Below, one piece after another: positions 55,629 to 64,000 of a stretch of DNA of 64,000 nt. The notes under the pieces were generated by a model. The model was given only the letters and a program-made list of their open reading frames with translations, made no database searches and had not been told where the DNA came from. The DNA comes from Solwaraspora sp. WMMD406 (GTDB lineage: Bacteria; Actinomycetota; Actinomycetes; Mycobacteriales; Micromonosporaceae): NCBI RefSeq assembly GCF_029626025.1, contig NZ_JARUBF010000001.1, forward strand, positions 6,852,001 to 6,916,000, written 5' to 3'. Position 1 is the first letter of the stretch; each line of letters starts with the position of its first letter. Position numbers and translations under genes: made by a program.

Positions 55629-56452
55629 CGCTGGTCCAACCCGCTGACGCCCCCCGACGATTCCCGCTGATCGAGGTAGGCCAGCTGGGCGCGGACCGAC
55701 CACTGCGCCGCCGGCCACAGCGACCGGTCGACATCGGCGTAGACGACGGCCACCACCTCGGCCGGATCCGTCACCCCGCGCGCCACCACCTGTCGGACCT
55801 GATCGAGCCGGGCCCGGCGGTGCTCCAGGTAAAAACGGGCAGCGGCTGCGCAGTCGGTCAGCGCCGGGCCGTGCCCCGGCAGCGCGACCAGTCCGTCGTA
55901 CGCCGTCAGCCGCTCCAGGCTGGCCAGGTAGTCCCCGAGGTCACCGTCGGGCCAGGCCACGACGGTGGTGCCCCGACCCAGGATGGTGTCGCCGGTCAGC
56001 ACGGCCCGCTGCCCGTCGGGTCCGCCGACCAGGAGACAGGCCGAATCGCTGGTGTGACCGGCGGTCGCCAGGACGGTGATCTCCAACCCGCCGGCGCGCA
56101 GCACCGTACCGTCGCCGACCGGGTCGGGCCACCGCTGGTACGTCTCGACCAGGCCGCGTACCTGCGCGCCGAACCGGTCGGCGGCGGCCGGTGCCGCCTC
56201 GACGTGATCCTCGTGACCGTGGGTGACCAGGATCAACGAGTACGGCCCGTGCTCGGCGAGCCGGTCGAGGTGCCCATCGTCCAGGGGGCCCGGATCGACC
56301 AGCACGCCGTGGCGTTCGCCGGAGGCCCGCAACACCCAGGTGTTGGTGCCGTCGAGCGTCATCGGCCCGGGGTTGGGGGCCCGCACCAGGGTCGCCCAGC
56401 CCGGCAACTGGTCGGCCGGGGCCGTGGCGGGGGCGGTGACGTGCGCGGTCAT
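55625..56452 (-). CDS. Metallo-beta-lactamase-fold hydrolase
   Basis: 275 residues from ATG 56452 (ATG 56482 is an alternative; neither has a clear SD). The zinc motif THGHEDHVEA (HxHxDH) is around residue 80, followed by TAGHTSDSACLLVGG, LTGDTILGRG and LPGHGPAL, in the order of glyoxalase-II/RNase-Z-like hydrolases. Starts with ATLVRAPNPGPMTLDGTNTW, a mark of the LACTB2-like group to which Rv3677c belongs. Cytoplasmic; substrate unknown. Its stop overlaps the cyclase start. Confidence 0.9.
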   Translation of the reverse strand: MTAHVTAPATAPADQLPGWATLVRAPNPGPMTLDGTNTWVLRASGERHGVLVDPGPLDDGHLDRLAEHGPYSLILVTHGHEDHVEAAPAAADRFGAQVRGLVETYQRWPDPVGDGTVLRAGGLEITVLATAGHTSDSACLLVGGPDGQRAVLTGDTILGRGTTVVAWPDGDLGDYLASLERLTAYDGLVALPGHGPALTDCAAAARFYLEHRRARLDQVRQVVARGVTDPAEVVAVVYADVDRSLWPAAQWSVRAQLAYLDQRESSGGVSGLDQR

Positions 56453-56556
56453 GGCTGCGATCGTACGACCGCGCGATGACATCGCCGAGACATCTTCGCC
56501 TCGGCTTCGGCCCGGCCGGGCCCGACCCACCCCGACTTCGGCCCGGCAGCGGCTGG

Positions 56557-57018
56557 TCAGGCGACCTCGACGACGACCTCCACCTCGACGGGGGCGCCGA
56601 GCGGCAGTTCGGCGACGCCGACGGCGCTGCGTGCGTGCCGGCCGGCTTCACCGAAGACCGCACCGAACAGCTCGGACGCCCCGTTGATCACCGCGGGCTG
56701 GCCGGTGAACCCGGCCGCCGACGCGACGAACCCGGTCACCTTCACCACCTGGGTCACCTGGGCGAGCCCGACGAGGGCGTCGATGGCGGCCAAGGCGTTG
56801 AGCGCGCACCGCTGCGCCAGCGCCCGGCCCTCGTCGGCGGTCACCTCCGCACCGACCTTGCCGACGGCGAGCAACGCACCGTCGGCCATCGGCAGCTGCC
56901 CGGAGACGTAGACGTGCCGGCCGGACCGGACGGCCGGCACGTAGGCCGCCACCGGCGGCACCACGGTCGGCAGGCTCAGCCCGAGATCGGCGAGCCGGGC
57001 GTACGGGTCGCCGCTCAC
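56557..57018 (-). CDS. RidA/YjgF-family protein
   Basis: 153 residues from GTG 57018, overlapping the DUF4177 stop (GTGA). The RidA fold is shown by GRHVYVSGQLPMADGALLAV, ALAAIDALVGLAQVTQVVKV and the C-terminal SAVGVAELPLGAPVEVEVVV. The N-terminus is the longer type found in Rv3678c. The catalytic Arg of true RidA is not in the usual IPAxRSRVxVA segment (here HARSAVGVAEL), so imine deaminase activity is uncertain. Cytoplasmic. Confidence 0.9.
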   Translation of the reverse strand: MSGDPYARLADLGLSLPTVVPPVAAYVPAVRSGRHVYVSGQLPMADGALLAVGKVGAEVTADEGRALAQRCALNALAAIDALVGLAQVTQVVKVTGFVASAAGFTGQPAVINGASELFGAVFGEAGRHARSAVGVAELPLGAPVEVEVVVEVA

Positions 57019-57170
57019 GACTTCGGCCGCTTGAGGTACGCCACCAGTTGGTCCGGATTGGGGCCGGGTACCACGGCGACGAGTTCCCAGCCGTCCTCGC
57101 CCCAGTTGTCAAGAATCTGCTTGGTGGCGTGCACCAGCAGGGGCACGGTGACGTACTCCCATTTCTGCAT
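57015..57170 (-). CDS. DUF4177 small protein
   Basis: 51 residues from ATG 57170, too short for many gene callers. It starts MQKWEYVTVPLLVHATKQIL and continues DNWGEDGWELVAVVPGPN, the DUF4177 signature. It overlaps RidA by GTGA, and M. tuberculosis has a similar small gene at the same place (Rv3678A). Function unknown. Confidence 0.88.
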   Translation of the reverse strand: MQKWEYVTVPLLVHATKQILDNWGEDGWELVAVVPGPNPDQLVAYLKRPKS

Positions 57171-57352
57171 CGCGATACGGCTCCTAGCTCAGATGGGTTA
57201 CCGCGACAGCCTACGACCCGGGCCGGTGCCGTGCGGCGGGTGCGCCACGCCGACCCGCTCGGGTACGCCGGCCAGGTGGTGAATCCGGGTGCGTCGGCCC
57301 GCTACCCTGACCGTCGGGTGGCGGCTACCCTCCGCCTTCGACCAACCTGGGG

Positions 57353-58351
57353 ATGACGATGACGCAACCGCCCAGCGGCAGCGCTCAACCGCCCAGCGGC
57401 AGCGCTCAACCGCCGGAGGATCAGCCGACGGCGGCCGAGCCGACACCCGCGCGACCACCGGCCGAGCCACCGGTGGGCCGCTGGTCGACGCCTCCCGGCG
57501 GTCCGCCGGCGTCCCCGCCGACCAGCGGCCCACCGGTGTCCCCGCCGGCCAGCGGCCCACCGGGATTCCCGTCGCCCGGCCAGCCGTCGTCGCCCCCGCC
57601 GGGCTCGCCTCCGCCCGGGTTGGGCTACCCACCACCGGGTCAGGCGTTCCCGCCACCCGGGCCCGGACAGCCGTCCTCGGGGCAACCGTTCCCCCCACCG
57701 CCCGGACAGCCGTTCGCACCACCACCCGGGCAGGGCTACCCACCACCGTCAGGTCAGGGCTACCCGCCGCCACCTGGTCAGGGCTACCCGCCGCCACCTG
57801 GTCAGGGCTACCCGCCGCCACCTGGTCAGGGCTACCCGCCGCCACCCGGTCAGCCGTTTCCGCCGCCTGGAGCACCGGGCGCGGGCACCCCGCCGGCACC
57901 CGGCGACAAGAAGCGCCGTGGGCTGCTGATCACCTCGACGGTCCTCGCGGTGGTGCTGTTGCTCTGCGGTGGCGGTGGGATCGCCGCCTTCCTGGTGATC
58001 AACAACCTGGAGACCGGTAACGGTGCGGCCGAACCGGGCACCGCCGTGGACGAGTTCCTGCAGGCGGTCTACACCGACCGCGACGTTCCCGCCGCCGCCG
58101 ACCTGGTCTGCCGCGAGGCCAGAGACGAACGCGCCCTGATCGACAAGGTGGAGGAGATCGAGGGCTTGTCATCGACGTACCGCAACCCTCAGTTCGACTG
58201 GACCGCGCCGAACGTCGAGGAACAGGACGAGGAACGGGCCGTCGTGTCGGTGACCGTGACGATGGTCACCGAGGACGAGCGGAGCGCCGAACAGGAGCTC
58301 AGCTTCGTTGTGGTGCAGAAGACCGGCTGGTTCGTCTGCGACGTCAACTGA
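57353..58351 (+). CDS. Proline/glycine-rich single-pass membrane protein
   Basis: 332 residues from ATG 57353 (ATG 57359 possible). Residues 1-180 are Pro/Gly/Gln-rich and contain a GQGYPPPP array. One helix (LLITSTVLAVVLLLCGGGGI) precedes an extracytoplasmic domain with EFLQAVYTDRDVPAAADLVC and a late Cys in TGWFVCDVN, the same layout as the product of 17364-17915. Relatives are widespread DUF4878/lumazine-like actinobacterial proteins. It is divergent from the DUF4177-RidA genes and 25 nt before the first ArsA gene. Confidence 0.75.
   Translation: MTMTQPPSGSAQPPSGSAQPPEDQPTAAEPTPARPPAEPPVGRWSTPPGGPPASPPTSGPPVSPPASGPPGFPSPGQPSSPPPGSPPPGLGYPPPGQAFPPPGPGQPSSGQPFPPPPGQPFAPPPGQGYPPPSGQGYPPPPGQGYPPPPGQGYPPPPGQGYPPPPGQPFPPPGAPGAGTPPAPGDKKRRGLLITSTVLAVVLLLCGGGGIAAFLVINNLETGNGAAEPGTAVDEFLQAVYTDRDVPAAADLVCREARDERALIDKVEEIEGLSSTYRNPQFDWTAPNVEEQDEERAVVSVTVTMVTEDERSAEQELSFVVVQKTGWFVCDVN
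57730..57849 (+). repeat. 24-bp tandem repeat encoding GQGYPPPP
   Basis: About five copies of GGTCAGGGCTACCCGCCGCC plus ACCT; the last three are identical. The array gives the Pro-rich cytoplasmic tail of the membrane protein and retains frame. Confidence 0.9.
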
Positions 58352-58376
58352 CCGCGGCTGGCTAGTCTCGTTAGGC

Positions 58377-59363
58377 GTGGGGGTTAGCGAAGAGTCGCCC
58401 GGATCGGCGGCGGCCCGGTGGCCGTCGCGTTTGCACGTGGTCACCGGCAAGGGTGGCACCGGCAAGACGAGTGTCGCCGCCGCGCTCGCCCTGGCTCTGG
58501 CCGGGGCGGGACGGCGCACCCTGCTCGCCGAGGTGGAGGGCCGGCAGGGCATCGCGCAGCTGTTCGGCCTGGAGCCCTTGCCGTACCAGGAGCGCCGGAT
58601 CGCCACCTCGGCCGCTGGCGGCGAGGTGCGGGCGCTGGCCGTCGACCCCGAAGAGGCGCTGCTCGAATACCTCGACATGTTCTACAAGCTGGGCGCGGCG
58701 GGTCGAGCGTTGCGCCGGTTCGGGGCGATCGACTTCGCCACCACGATCGCCCCCGGCCTGCGGGACGTGCTGCTGACCGGCAAGGTCAAGGAAGCCACCA
58801 CCAGGATGGTGGACCGGCGTCGGGTCTACGACGCGGTGGTGTTGGACGCGCCGCCGACCGGCCGGATCGGGCGGTTCCTCAACGTGACCGCGGAAACCGC
58901 CCGGCTGGCGAAGGTCGGACCGATCAAGACGCAGAGCGAAGGTGTGGCGGCGCTGCTGCGCTCACCGATGACGGCGGTGCACGTGGTGACGCTGTTGGAG
59001 GAGATGCCGGTGCAGGAGACGATCGACGCGGTCACCGAGCTGACCGGCCTGGGCATTCCGATCGGCAACGTGATCGTCAACGCGGCCCGCCCGCCGCTGC
59101 TGGACGGGCGCCAGGTCACCCAGGCCGAACTTCGTCGAGGGCTCGCGGCGGCCGGCCTACCCACCGACCGGGAGACGGTGGCCGGTCTGCGCCTGGAGGC
59201 ACAGGAGCATCTGACCCGACGGGCGTTGGAAGAGTCGTTGCAGACCGATCTGCAGGAGTTGGATCGGCCGGTCGTGACGTTGCCGCTGCTCGCCGACGGG
59301 GTGTCCCGAGCCGGTCTGGACGCGCTCGCCGACGTGTTACTCGGCCGTTCCGGGCCGGACTGA
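58377..59363 (+). CDS. ArsA/GET3-like ATPase, first of pair
   Basis: 328 residues from GTG 58377. The deviant Walker A is HVVTGKGGTGKTSVAAALAL near residues 20-39, with switch regions DAPPTGRIGRFLNVT and later PLLADGVSRAGLDALADVL. It belongs to the ArsA/Get3 group but lacks an arsenic operon; the orthologous pair Rv3679-Rv3680 of M. tuberculosis forms a hetero-complex. Cytoplasmic. The second subunit gene starts 114 nt downstream. Confidence 0.9.
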   Translation: MGVSEESPGSAAARWPSRLHVVTGKGGTGKTSVAAALALALAGAGRRTLLAEVEGRQGIAQLFGLEPLPYQERRIATSAAGGEVRALAVDPEEALLEYLDMFYKLGAAGRALRRFGAIDFATTIAPGLRDVLLTGKVKEATTRMVDRRRVYDAVVLDAPPTGRIGRFLNVTAETARLAKVGPIKTQSEGVAALLRSPMTAVHVVTLLEEMPVQETIDAVTELTGLGIPIGNVIVNAARPPLLDGRQVTQAELRRGLAAAGLPTDRETVAGLRLEAQEHLTRRALEESLQTDLQELDRPVVTLPLLADGVSRAGLDALADVLLGRSGPD

Positions 59364-59476
59364 CCGGCACCGGCGAACGGAGCCGGGCCCGACGGAGGTC
59401 TGCCGGGCGGGGCGAGGAATCCAGCTCACAGCCACTTGATCGGCGAATCCCCGGTCGGCCCCGATACGCTCGACAG

Positions 59477-60625
59477 GTGCCTCCTGATCACGCAGCGCCA
59501 CCACTGGACGTCGACCGGATCCTGGCCGATCCGGGCGTACGGATTGTGGTCTGTTGCGGCGCGGGCGGAGTGGGCAAGACCACCACCGCCGCCGCGCTGG
59601 CTCTGCGCGCCGCCGAGCGGCACGGCCGGCGTACGGTGGTGCTCACCATCGATCCGGCCCGCCGGCTGGCCCAGTCGCTCGGCCTGACCGAGCTGGACAA
59701 CACGCCCCGGCAGGTCAAGGGGATCGACGTGGAAGCCAGCGGTGGCGAGTTGCACGCCATGATGCTGGACATGAAGCGCACCTTCGACGAGGTGGTGCTG
59801 GAGCACACCGACGCGGCGAAGGCGGCGGAGATCTTCGCCAATCCGTTCTATCAGGCGATGAGCTCGACCTTTGCCGGTACGCAGGAGTACATGGCGATGG
59901 AGAAGCTCGGGCAGTTGCACGCCGGCGGCGAGTGGGACCTGATCGTGGTGGACACTCCGCCGTCGCGGTCGGCGTTGGATTTCCTGGACGCTCCGGCCCG
60001 GTTGTCCCGGTTCCTGGACGGCCGGATGCTGCGGCTGCTGATGGCGCCGGCCCGGGCCGGCGGTCGGAGCATGTTCAGCCTGGTCACCGCGTCATTCGGG
60101 ATGTTCTCCAGAATCGTGCAGAAAGTCCTCGGCGCACAGTTGCTCAGTGATCTGTCCGGTTTCGTCGCCGCGCTCGACTCGATGTTCGGCGGTTTCCGGC
60201 AGCGCGCCGAACAGACGTACCGGATCCTGCAGGCCCGGGAGACGGCCTTCCTGCTGGTCGCGGCGCCGGAGCCGGACGCGGTCCGGGAGGCCGCCTTCTT
60301 CGCTGGTCGGCTCGGTGCCGAACGGATGCCGCTGGCCGGGCTGGTGCTCAACCGCGTGCATCGGCCGATGCCTGGTTTGTCGGCTGCGACGAGTTTGTCC
60401 GCCGCCGCCCGGCTGGACCAGTCCGGCGAACACGGCGCGACGGCCGACGCGCTCCGGGTGCACGCCGCGTTGGCACAGCAGGCGCAGCGGGAGGAGAAGG
60501 TGGCGGCCATGTTCACCGACGCCTTCCCGGACGTACCGATGACCGAGGTCCGGGCGCTGCCCGCCGACGTGCATGATGTCGACGGGCTCCGCACGATCGG
60601 TGCGGCGATCAGCCAGTCCGGATAG
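59477..60625 (+). CDS. ArsA/GET3-like ATPase, second of pair
   Basis: 382 residues from GTG 59477. Walker A is IVVCCGAGGVGKTTTAAALA (about residues 22-41), switch I/II LTIDPARRLAQSLGL and VVDTPPSRSALDFLDAP. Corresponds to Rv3680. The region SMFSLVTASFGMFSRIVQKV is hydrophobic and may bind client helices as in Get3. It is convergent with whiB4. Confidence 0.9.
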   Translation: MPPDHAAPPLDVDRILADPGVRIVVCCGAGGVGKTTTAAALALRAAERHGRRTVVLTIDPARRLAQSLGLTELDNTPRQVKGIDVEASGGELHAMMLDMKRTFDEVVLEHTDAAKAAEIFANPFYQAMSSTFAGTQEYMAMEKLGQLHAGGEWDLIVVDTPPSRSALDFLDAPARLSRFLDGRMLRLLMAPARAGGRSMFSLVTASFGMFSRIVQKVLGAQLLSDLSGFVAALDSMFGGFRQRAEQTYRILQARETAFLLVAAPEPDAVREAAFFAGRLGAERMPLAGLVLNRVHRPMPGLSAATSLSAAARLDQSGEHGATADALRVHAALAQQAQREEKVAAMFTDAFPDVPMTEVRALPADVHDVDGLRTIGAAISQSG

Positions 60626-60641
60626 CCGCCGGGTGGCCGCC

Positions 60642-60659
60642 CGGTCCGGAACCGGACCG
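60642..60659. terminator. 8-bp GC-rich hairpin between convergent arsA-type gene and whiB4
   Basis: CGGTCCGG (60642-60649) and CCGGACCG (60652-60659) pair around a 2-nt loop in the 46-nt convergent gap. It could end both transcripts. A tighter competing stem (CCGGG/CCCGG) overlaps on the left, so strength is uncertain. Confidence 0.4.
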
Positions 60660-60671
60660 TTGTCGACCGGC

Positions 60672-60968
60672 TCAGGTGGTCGGGACGAGTACCTTTTCGC
60701 GGTCGCGCATCGCCGCCTCGAACATCTTGCGCCAGTTCTGCACCTGCGGGTGACGGCGCAGCAGCGCACGTCGCTCCCGTTCGGTCATGCCGCCCCAGAC
60801 CCCGAACTCGATCCGGTTGTCCAGCGCGTCGGCCAGGCACTCGTACCGCACCGGGCAGCCTCGACAGATGCGCTTGGCCACGTTCTGCTCGGCACCCTGG
60901 ACGAACAGCGCGTCCGGGTCCCCGCTCTGGCATGCCGCCAGACTGGGCCAATCAGCGATCATGCCCAT
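60672..60968 (-). CDS. whiB4: WhiB-family iron-sulfur regulator (WhiB4 position)
   Basis: 98 residues from ATG 60968. Cys residues C13, C35, C38 and C44 form the [4Fe-4S] set (C-x21-C-x2-C-x5-C), followed by the G[VI]WGG turn (residues 56-60) and a basic C-terminal DNA-binding segment TERERRALLRRHPQ. Identity as WhiB4 follows from synteny: between the ArsA pair and ponA2, as Rv3681c. WhiB4 senses oxygen and nitric oxide in mycobacteria. Confidence 0.93.
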   Translation of the reverse strand: MGMIADWPSLAACQSGDPDALFVQGAEQNVAKRICRGCPVRYECLADALDNRIEFGVWGGMTERERRALLRRHPQVQNWRKMFEAAMRDREKVLVPTT

Positions 60969-61351
60969 CGTTCCACGTCCCCCCTAGCAAATCCGCCGCC
61001 GACCCGTGGAGTCAGTCGGCAAGCCCTTGGCGAGCAGCGCCACTTCCCCCGTAGCGCAGTGCCGTGCGATCCTCGCCGGACCATCATTATCTGTAGTCAC
61101 ATCATCACGCAACGTTATCGAATAAATCCATATATCCGGACACACCGCTCTTGTCGGTCACCCAGTCCGGCCGAGTACCCGAGGTGGAAACGCGGAAACC
61201 CGCCACCGAGGGCTTCTCGACCGGAAACCGGGCGACGAAGACCACAACCGCGAGCCGGACCTCCGCGTTTAACACAACGAGGCCGACGCCGGCAGGAAAT
61301 GCACCAGTACGTGGCCGGCGACCCCAGCGGCCCCTCACGTACCCTGGCGGG
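60969..61351. promoter_or_regulatory. Divergent whiB4-ponA2 intergenic region
   Basis: No gene is supported in these 383 nt. The stretch 61080-61140 is clearly AT-richer than its surroundings. For whiB4 (minus strand) a core TTGCGT (61107-61112) and GATAAT (61086-61091) with 15-nt spacing is a reasonable promoter, leaving a leader of about 110 nt. For ponA2 no promoter was singled out; the open frame upstream of its start reads through this region but has no start with an SD. Confidence 0.45.
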
Positions 61352-63802
61352 GTGACCTGGATGCGGAAGCGAGACCACAACCTGCTGACCAACGCCGCAT
61401 CGCTGCTGATCTGTGGGCTGCTGGCCGGCGTGGTGGTCGCCGCCGCCGCGTTCCCCGCAGTGGCGATGTCCGGCCTGGCGGCGAAAGCCGGCGCGGAAAC
61501 GTTCGACAAGCTGCCCAGCGAGCTGACCGTCAAACGGGCGCCGCAGATCAGCTACCTGTACGCGTCGGACGGCAAGACCCCGCTGGCGACCATGTACGAC
61601 GAGAACCGCCGCGACGTACCCCTCGAGGACGTCTCCGAGAACATGCGAGCGGCGATCATCGCCGCCGAGGACCACAGCTTCTACGAGCACAACGGCGTCG
61701 ATGTCAAAGGCGTCGCCCGGGCCTTCGTCGCCAACCAGGGCGCCGGCGAGACCACCCAGGGCGCCTCGACACTGACCATGCAGTACGTCCGGCTGGCGAT
61801 CGCCTACTCGGCGACCCACCCCGAGGACGTCATCGCCGCCACCGAGGACACCAACGCCCGCAAGCTGCGCGAGATGAAGTACGCGATGCAGCTCACCAAG
61901 GAGCTGTCCAAGGACGAGATCCTGGAGCGCTACCTCAACATCGCCCCGTTCGGCAACGGCGCGTACGGCGTCTTCGCCGCCAGCCAGGTCTACTTCAGCA
62001 AGCAGCCGGCGGACCTCACCATCGACGAGGCCGCGCTACTCGCCGGGCTGGTGAAGGCCCCGACCTCCTTCGACCCGACCACCCCGGGCGGCTACCCACT
62101 CGCGGTGGACCGGCGCAACTACGTGATCGACAACATGGTGACCACCGGCGCGATCACCCAGGAAGAGGCCGACGCCGCCAAGGCCGTCGAGCTGGTCGTC
62201 AAGGGCAAGCGCGCGCCGAACGGCTGCGTCGCGGCCAACAAGAACCACTGGGGCTTCTTCTGCGACTTCTTCTACCGCTGGTGGATGGAACAGGAAACGT
62301 TCGGCGCCACCACCTACGACCGGGAGCGGCGCCTCAAGAGTGGCGGCTACCACATCGTCACCACCCTCGACGTGCAGACCCAGGACGCCGCGAAGAAGGC
62401 CGTCGAGGACGCGCTCAAGACCGGCAGCAAGAACGCGCTGATGGTCGCCGCCGTCGAGCCGGGCTCCGGCCGGGTACGCGGCATGGCCGTCAACCGCAAC
62501 TACAAGCTCGACGACCCGGACAACCCGCAGAACAAGATCTCCAGCGACCCGAAGAAGGCCGACAAGGGCATCCGGGGCACCTACCCCAACACCACCAACC
62601 CGCTGCTCAGCGGCGGCGGTGACATCACCGGCTACCAGTTCGGCTCGACGTTCAAGATCTTCCCGTTGGTGGCCGCCCTAGAAAAGGGCTACCCGCTGGA
62701 ATACACGATCAACGCCAAGAGCCCGTACGAGTCGAAGTACATCGTCGAACGGGGCAGCCCGGCGGCCTGCCCGAACAGCAACAAGTACTGCCCGAAAAAC
62801 GCCAGCCCCAGCATGAACGGCGTGCACAACATGTGGAGCGCCTTCGGCGCCTCGGTCAACACCTACTTCATCCCGCTGCAGGAGCAGGTGGGGGCCGCCG
62901 CCGCGATCGACGTGGCCCAGCGTCTCGGAATCACCTTCCGCTCGGCCAACGACGCCCGGTTCGCCGCCGACCCGGAGGGCGCCAACCAGTGGGGCGCCTT
63001 CACCCTGGGCGTGTCCAACACCACCCCGCTGGAGATGGCCAACGCCTACGCGACCCTCGCGGCGGACGGCAAGTACTGCACGCCGATCCCGGTGCAGGAG
63101 ATCCGTGACCAGGACGGCAACAGCCTGGACATCGCCAACCCGCAGTGCAAGCAGGCGGTCTCCGTCGAGGTGGCCCGGGCCGCCATGGACGCCGCCCGCT
63201 GCCCGGTCGGCGACCGCTCCAGCACCACCCGGTGCCGCAGCGCTACCGCAGGCGGCGTCCGCAGCGCCGTCGGGCACCCGGTGGCCGGCAAGACCGGCAC
63301 CACCGACGCGGAGAAGACCGCCACGATGGTGGTCACCACCAAGCAGCTCGCGGTCGCCGGGGTGCTGGCCGATCCGGACTGGGCCGACACCAACGCCGAG
63401 ATGAAGCACACTATCGTGAACCCGGCCGTCTACGAGACGCTGCGCGACGCGATGAAGGGCAAGGACAAGAAGCAGTTCACCCCGCCGAGCGGCAAGCTGG
63501 TCCGGGGCGAGCAGCGGTCCATCCCCGGCGTGGCCTGCCAGTCGATCGAGAACGCCCGGTCCCGGCTGGCCGGTGCCGGTTTTCAGGTCGAGGTGGACCG
63601 TTCCGGCCCGGTCGACTCCACCTGCCCGGCCGGCACCGCCGCCGGCACCAGCCCGAGCGGCCGAACCATCAAGGGCGGCGCGGTGATCATCCGGATCAGC
63701 AACGGCCAGGGTGCCCAGCCGAGTCCCGGCGACAACCCGCCCGGCGGTGGACCGGGCAACGGGCCGGGACGCCCCGGCAACCCAGGCAACCCGGACGACT
63801 GA
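61352..63802 (+). CDS. ponA2: Bifunctional penicillin-binding protein PonA2-like with PASTA domain
   Basis: 816 residues from GTG 61352; ATG 61361 or the far upstream start are alternatives, but length matches mycobacterial PonA2 (about 810). One helix (LLICGLLAGVVVAAAAFPAV) anchors the protein. The glycosyltransferase domain has AAEDHSFYEHNGVDVKG (catalytic Glu near 106) and QGASTLTMQYVR. The transpeptidase has STFK (S432), SVN and KTG (K647). A single PASTA domain (about 720-785) and a Gly/Pro/Asn tail end it. It polymerises and crosslinks peptidoglycan. Confidence 0.94.
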   Translation: MTWMRKRDHNLLTNAASLLICGLLAGVVVAAAAFPAVAMSGLAAKAGAETFDKLPSELTVKRAPQISYLYASDGKTPLATMYDENRRDVPLEDVSENMRAAIIAAEDHSFYEHNGVDVKGVARAFVANQGAGETTQGASTLTMQYVRLAIAYSATHPEDVIAATEDTNARKLREMKYAMQLTKELSKDEILERYLNIAPFGNGAYGVFAASQVYFSKQPADLTIDEAALLAGLVKAPTSFDPTTPGGYPLAVDRRNYVIDNMVTTGAITQEEADAAKAVELVVKGKRAPNGCVAANKNHWGFFCDFFYRWWMEQETFGATTYDRERRLKSGGYHIVTTLDVQTQDAAKKAVEDALKTGSKNALMVAAVEPGSGRVRGMAVNRNYKLDDPDNPQNKISSDPKKADKGIRGTYPNTTNPLLSGGGDITGYQFGSTFKIFPLVAALEKGYPLEYTINAKSPYESKYIVERGSPAACPNSNKYCPKNASPSMNGVHNMWSAFGASVNTYFIPLQEQVGAAAAIDVAQRLGITFRSANDARFAADPEGANQWGAFTLGVSNTTPLEMANAYATLAADGKYCTPIPVQEIRDQDGNSLDIANPQCKQAVSVEVARAAMDAARCPVGDRSSTTRCRSATAGGVRSAVGHPVAGKTGTTDAEKTATMVVTTKQLAVAGVLADPDWADTNAEMKHTIVNPAVYETLRDAMKGKDKKQFTPPSGKLVRGEQRSIPGVACQSIENARSRLAGAGFQVEVDRSGPVDSTCPAGTAAGTSPSGRTIKGGAVIIRISNGQGAQPSPGDNPPGGGPGNGPGRPGNPGNPDD

Positions 63803-63813
63803 CCGACAGTTAC

Positions 63814-63857
63814 AGCGGACGGGCGGGCACCTGAACCACGGTGCCCGCCCGTCCGCT
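63814..63857. terminator. 18-bp perfect terminator hairpin after ponA2
   Basis: 63814-63831 and 63840-63857 are perfectly complementary (18 bp) around an 8-nt loop TGAACCAC, 11 nt after the ponA2 stop and followed by TTTC. Because the next gene is convergent, it can serve both transcripts. Confidence 0.8.
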
Positions 63858-63896
63858 TTCTACCGCCGCTCGCTGGCTGACCAGCGATGAGCACGG

Positions 63897-64000
63897 CTAT
63901 CCGGCGGGTACGAGGACTTCCGAGCCGGACCAGTTGATGTCGAGGTTGCCGAGGTCGCTCTCGGGCTGGTCGTCCTCGTCCAGGGTGCTGAAGGCAGCGT
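63897..64000 (-). CDS. C-terminal end of an unidentified minus-strand protein (cut by the window edge)
   Basis: The last 34 codons before a TAG at 63897-63899 read on the minus strand, ending DINWSGSEVLVPAG after an acidic stretch (LDEDDQPESDLGNL). Codon use and the shared terminator with ponA2 support a real gene. In M. tuberculosis a calcineurin-like phosphoesterase gene follows ponA2, but nothing here confirms that identity. Confidence 0.6.
   Translation of the reverse strand, partial: AAFSTLDEDDQPESDLGNLDINWSGSEVLVPAG

Noticed and set aside
57730-57849. CRISPR-like array
   Set aside because: Units are contiguous 24-bp in-frame codon repeats without spacers; the same applies to the arrays at 30941 and 53373.

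Overview
The window is very GC-rich, with near-universal G/C third codon positions, many GTG/TTG starts and 4-nt stop/start overlaps. It carries WhiB, a Crp-type regulator, an ESX (type VII) secretion cluster, a long-tailed transmembrane Ser/Thr kinase and an actinobacterial cell-wall set. This points to a filamentous or spore-forming actinomycete, most probably Micromonosporaceae (inference from gene content and order; no 16S is present). No tRNA, rRNA, CRISPR array or insertion sequence was seen.

Layout. 0-3 kb: an osmoprotectant (glycine betaine/choline type) ABC importer, with the binding protein (cut by the left edge) and two permeases on the minus strand and the ATPase divergent on the plus strand. 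3-6 kb: small membrane proteins, a solitary RbsC-like permease and a DUF3180 protein. 6.1-7.9 kb: folP-folB-folK, translationally coupled. 8.2-17.3 kb: a plus-strand operon encoding what looks like a minimal type IV secretion/conjugation machine (VirB2-like, PrgI/VirB3-like, VirB4-like, VirB6-like, VirB8-like and a lysozyme+M23 hydrolase) with no relaxase, integrase or replication gene. 18.1-21.6 kb: a divergent-side pair made of a large FtsK/SpoIIIE-like protein with degenerate P-loops and a two-helix membrane protein. 21.7-28.8 kb: folE-ftsH, hpt, a GlxA/AraC regulator, tilS and a zinc metalloprotease. The 13.8 kb block thus sits inside what is usually one folate/ftsH/hpt/tilS neighbourhood.

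28.9-39.3 kb: a D-Ala-D-Ala carboxypeptidase with a very long cytoplasmic tail, inorganic pyrophosphatase, then eccD / eccC-mycP of an ESX system. 39.3-63.8 kb follows the gene order of the M. tuberculosis Rv3671c-Rv3682 block (marP, nudix, tlpA, nth, crp, MBL hydrolase, RidA, DUF4177, two ArsA ATPases, whiB4, ponA2), interrupted by capA+cbiZ between nth and crp and by a 10 kb signalling insert (solute-binding protein, membrane proteins, Ser/Thr kinase, adenylate-cyclase/AAA/TPR protein) between crp and the MBL hydrolase.

Working together: folate synthesis, purine salvage and tRNA lysidine synthesis are housekeeping; PBP4-type carboxypeptidase, PonA2, MarP and WhiB4 form a wall/redox/acid-stress group; Crp and the class III cyclase are a plausible cAMP source-sensor pair; the T4SS-like operon and the pseudo-FtsK pair are the best candidates for an uncharacterised system.
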